NCBI GenBank assembly: GCA_021442965.1
Contig: JABUUX010000297.1
Location: 1-5,055 of the forward strand
DNA from: Treponema sp.
GTDB lineage: Bacteria; Spirochaetota; Spirochaetia; Treponematales; Treponemataceae
Length of the DNA: 5,055 nt
Direction of reading: 5' to 3'
Shown here in pieces: positions 1 through 5,055 of the stretch. The translations under genes were made by a program, and so were the position numbers. The notes below the pieces were generated by a model that saw only the letters and a list, made by a program, of their open reading frames with translations, did not search any database and had not been told where the DNA came from. Positions within the stretch are counted from its first letter, which is position 1; the number at the start of each line of letters is the position of its first letter.

Positions 1-612
1 CAAATTGCAGTGCTTACAATAAAAAGTCTTGAAGGAGAGTCCTTGGAAGCCTACTCGCTGAAGGTATGTGAAAACTGGGGGCTTGGAAAAAAAGGTGAAG
101 ATAACGGAGCTCTGCTTTTAGTTTCTTATGATGATCGGGCAGTCAGAATTGAAACCGGATACGGATTAGAAGGAACACTTACAGATACAAAGTGCGGTCT
201 GATAATTCGAAATGTCATTATCCCGGAATTCAGAAACGGTAATTATTCCAAAGGGATTTTAAACGGTGTAATGAATATAGGCGGTGTTGCATCCGATAAT
301 GCTGAATTGATAGAAGATTCTGTTTTGAATGAGGAAGAGAGCGAGAACAGTCTTATTCCTGCAATCATTATGTTAATATGGCTATGTTTTGTATTCTCGG
401 GAATACTTTCAAGAAAAGGAATGATTCCTCTTATTCTGTGGAATCTTCGTGGAAGAAGAGGCCCGCGACCAAAAGTTCATAAATCCGGAACAGGAACATC
501 ACATAATACATTCAGTGGTACACATTTTGGAGGTGGTGGCTTCTCTGGCGGCGGTGGATTTTCTGGCGGTGGCGGACACTTTGGCGGTGGCGGAGCTTCG
601 GGTCGCTGGTAA
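1..612 (+). CDS. TPM-domain (YgcG-type) membrane protein, 5' end outside window
   Basis: The reading frame is open to the first base (CAA ATT GCA before a GTG at 10), so the gene starts upstream and 203 codons are visible. The visible protein begins inside a TPM domain (PF04536 type). Its hallmarks are a beta strand (QIAVLTIKSL), then WGLGKKGEDNGALLL, then RIETGYGLEGTLTD, then IIPEFRNGNY. One hydrophobic helix follows (nt 352-408, around PAIIMLIWLCFVFSGIL), then a basic stretch (RGRRGPRPK), then a Gly/Ser/Phe tail ending in GRW. TPM, then membrane helix, then glycine-rich tail is the usual YgcG layout. Family members normally carry an N-terminal signal peptide, here off the edge, so the TPM domain is probably outside the cytoplasmic membrane. 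The TPM domain has been linked to phosphatase activity and photosystem repair in plants, but bacterial roles are poorly defined. The GTG at 10 is not a credible start because it would cut the domain. No clear terminator follows. Family assignment is confident; function is unknown. Confidence 0.88.
   Translation, partial: QIAVLTIKSLEGESLEAYSLKVCENWGLGKKGEDNGALLLVSYDDRAVRIETGYGLEGTLTDTKCGLIIRNVIIPEFRNGNYSKGILNGVMNIGGVASDNAELIEDSVLNEEESENSLIPAIIMLIWLCFVFSGILSRKGMIPLILWNLRGRRGPRPKVHKSGTGTSHNTFSGTHFGGGGFSGGGGFSGGGGHFGGGGASGRW
529..600 (+). repeat. Glycine-rich coding repeat in the TPM protein tail
   Basis: Four GGGG blocks are separated by FS, FS and HF and end in ASG. They are encoded by imperfect tandem units of about 18 bases (GGC GGC GGT GGA TTT TCT and variants). 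The third-position differences between units show the tract has drifted at the DNA level while the peptide is kept. Such tails are common at the C-terminus of YgcG-type proteins. The repeat also keeps frame +2 free of stops, which produces a spurious overlapping ORF. Confidence 0.85.
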
Positions 613-616
613 GAAT

Positions 617-678
617 GACTCCATTGTTTAACACATTAAATTTCTACTATAATAAAACAATTATCAGGAGTCTTTTTT
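617..678 (+). repeat. Inverted repeat GACTCC...GGAGTC followed by six T
   Basis: GACTCC (617-622) is the exact reverse complement of GGAGTC (667-672), with 44 bases between, and the right arm runs straight into TTTTTT (673-678). The right arm overlaps the pfk Shine-Dalgarno. In an RNA reading through from the TPM gene, the pairing could mask that site or act as a weak terminator. RNA started at the pfk promoter lacks the left arm. Six base pairs with a long loop can easily arise by chance. Confidence 0.3.
624..653 (+). promoter_or_regulatory. Sigma70-type promoter of pfk
   Basis: A perfect TATAAT lies at 648-653, with TTGTTT at 624-629 as the -35 box (spacer 18). Transcription would start near 660, giving a short leader of about 20 bases. 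The leader carries the Shine-Dalgarno AGGAG (666-670), eight bases before the ATG at 679. The -10 surroundings are nearly identical to those of the hydrogenase promoter. Confidence 0.72.
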
Positions 679-2088
679 ATGTCACAGGAAACATTTGATT
701 TTACAATTGAAAACCTTGGTGAATGCCTTGTAGATTCACCAATCAAACTGTCAAAAACATGGGGCGACTACAAAGCCAATTATGTTCGTGATGATACATT
801 TATTCGCAGTAAAGTAACAGTTTTTGACACAAAAGAAAATGAACCGATGGACTGCACAAACCTTATGGAAAAAGCAGGTCCTCGTGAAAAAATCTATTTT
901 GACCCGACACATGTTCGTGCAGGAATTTGTACTTGTGGAGGTCTTTGTCCTGGTTTGAATGACGTTATCCGTGCAATTGTACGTTGTCTGAACAAACGTT
1001 ACGGTGTTACAACAATTAAAGGATACCGCTATGGATATCACGGATTTTTCCCTGAAGAAGGATATGCCCCAATAGATTTGGATCCTTACAATGTTGATGA
1101 AATCCATAAAATTGGTGGAACATATCTTGGCACAAGTCGTGGTGGCGGACAGCGTGTAAGTGATATTGTAGACTGTCTGGAACGTGATAATATCAATATG
1201 CTTTTTGTTATTGGTGGTGACGGAACTCAGCGCGGTTCTTATGACATTGCCTGCGAAGTTGAAAAGCGTCATATTAAATGTGCTGTGGTAGGGGTTCCAA
1301 AGACTGTAGACAATGACCTTATGTTCATGGATCGTTCGTTCGGGTTTGAAACAGCTGTTCAGCAGGCAAAAGATGCAATTGCTTCTATCCACATGGAGGC
1401 TGCTTCGCAGATTAATGGTATCGGTCTTGTAAAACTTATGGGACGTGAAGCCGGTTTTATTTCAGCATTTGCTGCACTTGCTTCTCACGAAACAAACTTT
1501 GTTCTTATTCCTGAAGTTCCTTTTGAAATGCAGGGGGAAAACGGATTTTTAGCAAATTTGGAACGACGTCTTGAAAAACGCGGTCATGCTGTAATTGTTG
1601 TTTCTGAAGGTGCAGGACAGGATCTTCTTCAGAGTACCGGTGCAACTGATGCTTCTGGAAATAAAAAGCTTGCTGACATTGGTGTTTACCTTCGTGATGA
1701 AATTAACAAATACTTTAAAGAAAAGGGAACAGAAATCAATCTTAAATATATTGACCCTGGCTATCAGATTCGTGCTGCAGTTACAACTGCTTCTGATTCT
1801 GTATATTGCGAACGACTTGGAAACAACGCTGTTCATGCAGCCATGGCAGGAAAGACAAAAATGGTAATTGGACTTGTTCACGATAAATATGTTCACCTTC
1901 CAATAAAAGCTGTAACAGCACATCGTAATGCAGTAGATCCTGAAGGTTCTTTGTGGCGTGATGTTCTGGATGCAACCGGTCAGCCAATTATGATGGTAAA
2001 TGACATAGATAATGCTTTAGAAAGAATGAAGAAGGCTGTTCTGGAAGCAAAGAAAAAACCAAGTGAACAGAAAAAGGCTGCTAAATAA
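679..2088 (+). CDS. pfk: 6-phosphofructokinase, plant/trypanosome-like ATP-type of spirochaetes
   Basis: This cytoplasmic enzyme phosphorylates fructose 6-phosphate to fructose 1,6-bisphosphate in glycolysis. The 469 residues carry the full family signature in order: [10 protein letters not shown] (86-95), GTSRGG (151-156), GGDGT (179-183), PKTVDND (207-213, catalytic Asp211), KLMGREAGF (252-260), PEVPF (278-282), EGAGQD (310-315) and [10 protein letters not shown] (357-366). An extension of about 80 residues precedes the nucleotide-binding core, and a Lys-rich tail ([10 protein letters not shown] onward) ends it, as in longer PFKs of this subgroup. The motifs match plant and trypanosomatid ATP-PFKs and, from memory, the shorter PFK of Treponema pallidum (TP0108) and Borrelia (BB0727). 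Gly182 in GGDGT is the residue associated with ATP use, whereas Lys208 in PKT is the residue typical of PPi enzymes. This mixture is also seen in trypanosomatid ATP-PFK, so ATP is the likelier donor, although automatic annotation may say PPi-dependent. The ATG at 679 is set by AGGAG eight bases upstream. The gene has its own promoter and terminator, so it is probably monocistronic. Confidence 0.95.
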   Translation: MSQETFDFTIENLGECLVDSPIKLSKTWGDYKANYVRDDTFIRSKVTVFDTKENEPMDCTNLMEKAGPREKIYFDPTHVRAGICTCGGLCPGLNDVIRAIVRCLNKRYGVTTIKGYRYGYHGFFPEEGYAPIDLDPYNVDEIHKIGGTYLGTSRGGGQRVSDIVDCLERDNINMLFVIGGDGTQRGSYDIACEVEKRHIKCAVVGVPKTVDNDLMFMDRSFGFETAVQQAKDAIASIHMEAASQINGIGLVKLMGREAGFISAFAALASHETNFVLIPEVPFEMQGENGFLANLERRLEKRGHAVIVVSEGAGQDLLQSTGATDASGNKKLADIGVYLRDEINKYFKEKGTEINLKYIDPGYQIRAAVTTASDSVYCERLGNNAVHAAMAGKTKMVIGLVHDKYVHLPIKAVTAHRNAVDPEGSLWRDVLDATGQPIMMVNDIDNALERMKKAVLEAKKKPSEQKKAAK

Positions 2089-2102
2089 ATCAGACTGAAA
2101 AT

Positions 2103-2137
2103 AAGACGCGTTCCATTACGGGGCGCGTTTTTTTTTT
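2103..2137 (+). terminator. Intrinsic terminator after pfk
   Basis: The left arm ACGCGTTCC (2106-2114) pairs with GGGGCGCGT (2120-2128) over nine positions, two of them G-U, around the five-base loop ATTAC. A run of ten T (2128-2137) follows, and A residues on the left can extend the stem. It lies 15 to 50 bases past the pfk stop codon and separates pfk from the hydrogenase transcript. Confidence 0.93.
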
Positions 2138-2140
2138 GTG

Positions 2141-2170
2141 TTTAAATAAAAAGTCACTTTCCACTATAAT
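2141..2170 (+). promoter_or_regulatory. Sigma70-type promoter of the hydrogenase gene
   Basis: A perfect TATAAT lies at 2165-2170, preceded by a weak -35 candidate TTTAAA at 2141-2146 (spacer 18). Transcription would begin near 2177, giving a leader of about 20 bases that includes GGAG (2189-2192), five bases before the ATG at 2198. The block TTTCCACTATAATAAA (2158-2173) differs at one base from the matching block of the pfk promoter (641-656). No operator palindrome is evident. Confidence 0.65.
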
Positions 2171-2197
2171 AAATACATTAAAGTTTACGGAGCATTT

Positions 2198-3721
2198 ATG
2201 CTGAATATTAATAACAACGCAAATCAAATTAAAACAGAGATTCTTATACGCATTATCAAATTACAGCTGGAAGGGAATTTAAAAAAAGGTGTGCACTATA
2301 TTCCAAAACAGATGGCACCAAAAACCCGCGAACCGTACACTTGCTGTATTTATCATGACCGTGAAATTTTAAGACAGCGTGTTATTGCAAGACTTGGTTG
2401 TGCTGTAGAAAATATGGATGAAGATGCCGCACTGGAAGATTTTGCTACCGAAGCTTTGGAAAGAGAAAGTCCTACATGGCCAATTCTGACTGTTCTGCAC
2501 GAAGCTTGCCATGCCTGTGTTCATACAAAATATCTGGTAACAAATGCCTGTCAGGGATGTCTGGCCCGCCCTTGTTCTACAAACTGTCCAAAATCGGCTA
2601 TTACTATTACAAATCATCATGCAAAAATAAATGAGAATATGTGTTCAAACTGCGGACTTTGTATGCAGAATTGTCCGTATCACGCAATTATAAAAATTCC
2701 GGTTCCGTGTGAAGAGTCGTGCCCGGTTGGTGCTATTACAAAAGATGAAACAGGACGAGAGGTAATAGATTTTCATAAATGTATTTTCTGTGGAAACTGT
2801 ATGAGAAGCTGTCCTTTTAGCGCCATGATGGATAAAAGTCAGATTGTAGATGTTTTGAAGCATATTATGAATGGAAAAAAAGTAACGGCTCTGTATGCAC
2901 CGGCTATTGCAAGTCAGTTCAAGGTAGATTCAGTCAATCTGGAACAGGCTCTTATGAATGCAGGATTTACAAGCGTTCTGGAAGTAGCTGTGGGAGCAGA
3001 TATTTGTGCCGATAAGGAAGCAAAAGAATTTACCGAGCGAATGGAACGGGGCGACAGGCTTATGACAACTTCCTGCTGTTCGGCTTATGTTCGGGCGGTT
3101 AGAAAGCATGTACCTGATTTGATTCCGTGTATTTCAGAAACTCGGAGTCCTATGCATTACACCGCAGAGATTGCAAAAAAGACTGATCCAGATTGTGTTA
3201 CTGTTTTTATTGGACCGTGTCTGGCAAAGCGCAGGGAAGGTTTGGATGATCCAATGGTGGATTATGTATTAAGTGTAGAAGAAGTAAAAGCACTTTTTAT
3301 AGCCAAAGAAATTGATCCGGAAAAAACGGAAGTAAAAGATGAAAAGATTTTAAACAAAAAATATATACCAACATCAAGCGGAAGAAATTTTGCGCAGAGC
3401 GGTGGTGTATTTGCAAGTATCAAAACGCGATTAAAGAATCCGGAAATTTTAAGACCTACAGTAATCAACGGACTGAATAAAAAAGGAATGGCTCAGCTTG
3501 CAATGTATGGAAAAATTAATGCCGGAAAAATGCCAGCCCCGCCGAACTGTCCGAATCTGATTGAGGTTATGGCTTGCGAAGGTGGATGTATTGCAGGTCC
3601 TGGTGTAATTGCAAATCCTAATAATGCCATGGGACAACTTACAAAATATGTTGATGCCGGGAATAAGGAACTGATAGACGGGATTCCCGCAAAATGTAAT
3701 GAGTTAGATAAGAAGGATTAG
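2198..3721 (+). CDS. Monomeric [FeFe] hydrogenase, group B-type
   Basis: This iron-sulfur enzyme interconverts protons and H2 and is expected in the cytoplasm (no signal peptide seen). The three H-cluster motifs are TSCCSAY (291-297), GPCLAK (339-344) and EVMACEGGC (456-464). Predicted ligands are Cys294, Cys341, Cys460 and Cys464, with Cys293 as the proton-relay cysteine. TSCCS and ACEGGC in place of the TSCCP and ACPGGC of classical enzymes, and the 507-residue length, fit the group B monomeric family (TIGR04105 type). The N-terminal half has CxxCx4CxxxC (118-130), CxxCxxCxxxCP (149-160), CEESCP (171-176) and CxxCxxCxxxCP (195-206). These are 14 cysteines, enough for at least three [4Fe-4S] clusters feeding electrons to the active site. 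An upstream region with CC (49-50) and HEACHAC (101-107) is family-typical and of unknown role. The electron partner is not visible; ferredoxin is the usual guess. The enzyme needs HydE, HydF and HydG, none of which are here. H2 evolution during fermentation is likely, but uptake or sensing cannot be excluded. The next gene follows after 30 bases and probably shares the transcript. Confidence 0.93.
   Translation: MLNINNNANQIKTEILIRIIKLQLEGNLKKGVHYIPKQMAPKTREPYTCCIYHDREILRQRVIARLGCAVENMDEDAALEDFATEALERESPTWPILTVLHEACHACVHTKYLVTNACQGCLARPCSTNCPKSAITITNHHAKINENMCSNCGLCMQNCPYHAIIKIPVPCEESCPVGAITKDETGREVIDFHKCIFCGNCMRSCPFSAMMDKSQIVDVLKHIMNGKKVTALYAPAIASQFKVDSVNLEQALMNAGFTSVLEVAVGADICADKEAKEFTERMERGDRLMTTSCCSAYVRAVRKHVPDLIPCISETRSPMHYTAEIAKKTDPDCVTVFIGPCLAKRREGLDDPMVDYVLSVEEVKALFIAKEIDPEKTEVKDEKILNKKYIPTSSGRNFAQSGGVFASIKTRLKNPEILRPTVINGLNKKGMAQLAMYGKINAGKMPAPPNCPNLIEVMACEGGCIAGPGVIANPNNAMGQLTKYVDAGNKELIDGIPAKCNELDKKD
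3658..3689 (+). repeat. 7-bp inverted repeat inside the hydrogenase 3' end
   Basis: CGGGAAT (3658-3664) and ATTCCCG (3683-3689) are perfect reverse complements with 18 bases between. The repeat falls in the last 20 or so codons. No T-run follows, so it is not an intrinsic terminator. It could fold in mRNA but may be coincidental. Confidence 0.3.
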
Positions 3722-3751
3722 TTGCACTAAGGAATATGCAAAGGTGGTTTT

Positions 3752-4894
3752 ATGTCAAAGAAAGGATTCAATGTTCAAAGTTTACGTAAAAATGGATTTA
3801 TGCTGGACGGAAAGTTTGCAAAACGCGGATATGACTGGTGGTGGCATTCCTTTACAGCAACAGATGATGAAACAGGCGAAGAAGTTCCATTTTTTATAGA
3901 GTATTTTATTTGTAACCCTGCTTTAAAAGGTGAAAATCCTGTTCTTGCTCAGAGCGATGAAGCAAAGAAAAAAAATCTTAAACCAACATATCTTATGGTG
4001 AAGGCTGGAGCCTGGGGAAAGAATAAAAAACAGCTTCACAGATTTTATTCATTAAGTGATGTGAAAATTAACAAATCGCCTTTTGGAGTTTTTGCCGAAG
4101 AATGTTCAGCTGAAGAAAACAGAATTACAGGGAAAATAAAAGTTAGTCCCGAAGAAGCAGAAAGCTCAAAAGGAATGATGTGCGATTCTGGCTCAATGGA
4201 GTGGGATTTAAAACTTGAGAAAGATGTTGCTTTCAATGTAGGGTATGGAACCAGCTGGCTTTTTCGTGTTATGAAAGCTTTTGAGATGTATTGGCATGCT
4301 CAGGGAATGAAAACCTATGTAAGTGGAAATATTACTTTTGACGGAAGACATTACACGGTAAAAAAAGAAAGTTCATTTGGATATGCAGACAAAAACTGGG
4401 GGTGCGGATTTACTACACCTTGGGTATGGCTTTCTTCGAATGATTTGGTGAGCAATGTTACCGGGAAGAGACTTTCAGACAGCGTGTTTGACATTGGAGG
4501 CGGAAAGCCGCGAGTATTTGGAATTCCTTTGAATCGAAAATTACTTTCAGCCTTTTGGTATGAAGGAAGTCCGTATGAATTTAATTTTTCAAAATTCTGG
4601 ACATTTACTAAGACAGAGTTTTCAAGTGAAGAGACTGGCGATGAAATTCTTTGGCATGTAATGCAGGAAACTGTAAAAGCCAGGATGGAAACCGAAATCC
4701 GTTGCAAAAAAGATGATATGATTTTTGTAAATTATGAAGACCCTGACGGTGTAAAAAGATTTGACCGGCTTTGGAACGGCGGTAATGGTTACGGTAATGT
4801 AAAACTTTACAAAAAGCGTGGGAAAAATCTGGAACTTATTGATGATATTAAGTGCGGACATGTGGGTTGCGAATACGGGGAATTTGCACGGTAA
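3752..4894 (+). CDS. Tocopherol-cyclase-like (lipocalin-fold type) protein, function unknown
   Basis: This is a 380-residue soluble protein with no signal peptide or membrane helix. It is rich in aromatic residues and in alternating hydrophobic/polar stretches suggesting a beta-rich fold. The best clues are an N-terminal GYDWWWHSF (26-34), YADKNWGCGF (211-220) followed by PWVWLSSND (223-231), and a C-terminal CGHVGCEYGE (368-377). A Y-x-(D/E)-K-(N/D)-W-G motif followed by an aromatic WxWL strand is characteristic of the tocopherol cyclase family (PF14249 type), related in fold to CrtC/AttH lipocalin-like proteins. I place it there from pattern memory. Plant tocopherol cyclase closes the chromanol ring of vitamin E, but nothing suggests tocopherol synthesis here and bacterial members are mostly uncharacterised. 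A hydrophobic-ligand enzyme or binding protein is a reasonable guess only. The ATG is supported by AAGGTGG (3741-3747) just upstream. The gene lies 30 bases after the hydrogenase stop with no terminator or obvious promoter between, so co-transcription is likely. No clear terminator follows it. Confidence 0.6.
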   Translation: MSKKGFNVQSLRKNGFMLDGKFAKRGYDWWWHSFTATDDETGEEVPFFIEYFICNPALKGENPVLAQSDEAKKKNLKPTYLMVKAGAWGKNKKQLHRFYSLSDVKINKSPFGVFAEECSAEENRITGKIKVSPEEAESSKGMMCDSGSMEWDLKLEKDVAFNVGYGTSWLFRVMKAFEMYWHAQGMKTYVSGNITFDGRHYTVKKESSFGYADKNWGCGFTTPWVWLSSNDLVSNVTGKRLSDSVFDIGGGKPRVFGIPLNRKLLSAFWYEGSPYEFNFSKFWTFTKTEFSSEETGDEILWHVMQETVKARMETEIRCKKDDMIFVNYEDPDGVKRFDRLWNGGNGYGNVKLYKKRGKNLELIDDIKCGHVGCEYGEFAR

Positions 4895-4918
4895 AGGGTG
4901 AAAAAAGAAGAAAACGAA

Positions 4919-4948
4919 GCTAAGTTATTTATAAAATTAAATTTTAGC
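4919..4948 (+). other. Weak AT-rich inverted repeat downstream of the tocopherol-cyclase-like gene
   Basis: GCTAA (4919-4923) and TTAGC (4944-4948) are complementary around a 20-base AT-rich loop, and one G-U pair can extend the stem. No T-run follows. It sits where a terminator for the upstream gene would be expected but does not qualify as one. The stretch before it (4893-4919) is almost entirely purine. Confidence 0.2.
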
Positions 4949-4963
4949 AATTCAAGCGTCTTA

Positions 4964-4992
4964 TTGACAGAATACAACATTTAGTGTAGTAT
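4964..4992 (+). promoter_or_regulatory. Strong sigma70-type promoter of the tRNA gene
   Basis: A consensus TTGACA -35 box (4964-4969) is followed after 17 bases by TAGTAT (4987-4992). Transcription would start near 4999-5000, leaving about seven leader bases before the tRNA 5' end at 5007. A perfect -35 box with optimal spacing and a very short leader is typical of stable-RNA promoters. Confidence 0.8.
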
Positions 4993-5006
4993 ATTGCAAC
5001 ATTCGA

Positions 5007-5055
5007 CGCGGGGTAGAGCAGTTGGCAGCTCGCCAGGCTCATAACCTGGAGGCCG
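5007..5055 (+). tRNA. tRNA-Met (CAT), probably the initiator; 3' part outside window
   Basis: The visible part folds as follows: acceptor 5' strand CGCGGGG (5007-5013), TA, D-stem GAGC (5016-5019) with GCTC (5028-5031), anticodon stem CCAGG (5033-5037) with CCTGG (5045-5049), and loop CTCATAA (5038-5044) with anticodon CAT (5040-5042). The variable region follows and the gene runs off the end before the T arm. A 5' CGCGGGG start and an A11-U24 D-stem pair are marks of bacterial initiator tRNAs. The unpaired C1-A72 test needs the missing 3' end. The anticodon stem next to the loop is AGG/CCT instead of the canonical GGG/CCC, so only two of the three initiator G-C pairs are present. An elongator Met or a lysidine-modified Ile tRNA is less likely given the D-stem. 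Confidence 0.88.

Noticed and set aside
449..631. 60-codon + strand ORF overlapping the end of the TPM gene
   Set aside because: It is the frame-shifted reading of the glycine-codon repeat (GGN read as VAV/AVA). It has no independent ribosome site and the real frame encodes the family-typical tail.
751..1392. Long minus-strand ORF (213 codons) antisense to pfk
   Set aside because: It lies wholly opposite a highly conserved gene, has low-complexity Cys/Thr/Phe-rich composition, and shows no recognisable domain. It is an effect of pfk codon usage.
1549..1987. Several ORFs on both strands inside the second half of pfk
   Set aside because: They shadow the real gene, lie out of frame with its motifs, and have no Shine-Dalgarno or domain.
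2369..3637. Minus-strand ORFs inside the hydrogenase gene
   Set aside because: They are short antisense shadows of a gene whose frame carries all cluster and active-site motifs.
3722..3741. Possible hairpin TTGCA...TGCAA between the hydrogenase and the next gene
   Set aside because: Only five base pairs with a ten-base loop and no T-run. It is too weak to be a terminator.
3736..3789. Short ORF starting at the ATG in GGAATATGC, overlapping the next gene's start
   Set aside because: Only 17 codons, out of frame, and the AAGGA before it is two bases from the ATG, too close to serve as a ribosome site.
4045..4861. Minus-strand ORFs of 63 to 118 codons inside the tocopherol-cyclase-like gene
   Set aside because: No domain, no promoter or ribosome site on that strand, and the + frame is continuous with a good Shine-Dalgarno.
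1..5055. CRISPR arrays, insertion sequences, phage or defence genes, riboswitches
   Set aside because: No spaced direct repeats, transposase motifs, terminal repeats, or conserved aptamer-like leader were seen. The leaders of pfk and the hydrogenase are only about 20 bases long, too short for a riboswitch.

Overview
The window looks like chromosomal DNA from an anaerobic spirochaete, most likely a gut- or rumen-type Treponema. This is an inference from four things: moderately low GC, a plant/trypanosome-like 6-phosphofructokinase of the kind known in Treponema and Borrelia, a group B-type monomeric [FeFe] hydrogenase, and a tocopherol-cyclase-like protein. No 16S or other phylogenetic marker is present. 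All genes are on the + strand.

Layout. Bases 1-612 are the 3' part of a TPM-domain (YgcG-type) membrane protein gene with a glycine-rich tail; its start lies outside the window. After a 66-base gap with a good sigma70-type promoter comes pfk (679-2088), followed by a clear intrinsic terminator (2103-2137). A second promoter, almost identical around its -10 box to the pfk promoter, drives a 507-residue [FeFe] hydrogenase gene (2198-3721). Thirty bases later, with no terminator visible between, comes a 380-residue protein resembling the tocopherol cyclase/CrtC-like beta-barrel group (3752-4894), probably co-transcribed with the hydrogenase. The last 112 bases before the right-hand tRNA hold a purine-rich stretch, a weak AT-rich hairpin and a TTGACA-N17-TAGTAT promoter. 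The window ends inside a tRNA gene with a CAT anticodon and initiator-type features (5007-5055, 3' part missing).

How the genes fit together. Phosphofructokinase commits sugar to glycolysis. The hydrogenase could dispose of the reducing equivalents of sugar fermentation as H2, or could oxidise or sense H2. The two have separate but matching promoters. No hydrogenase maturation genes (hydE, hydF, hydG) and no partner electron-transfer subunits are in the window. The TPM protein and the tRNA are unrelated neighbours as far as can be seen.

I found no mobile element, CRISPR array, phage gene or toxin system. This is mostly ordinary housekeeping sequence. The least understood item is the tocopherol-cyclase-like protein next to the hydrogenase. 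There is no gene-free stretch over 300 bases.
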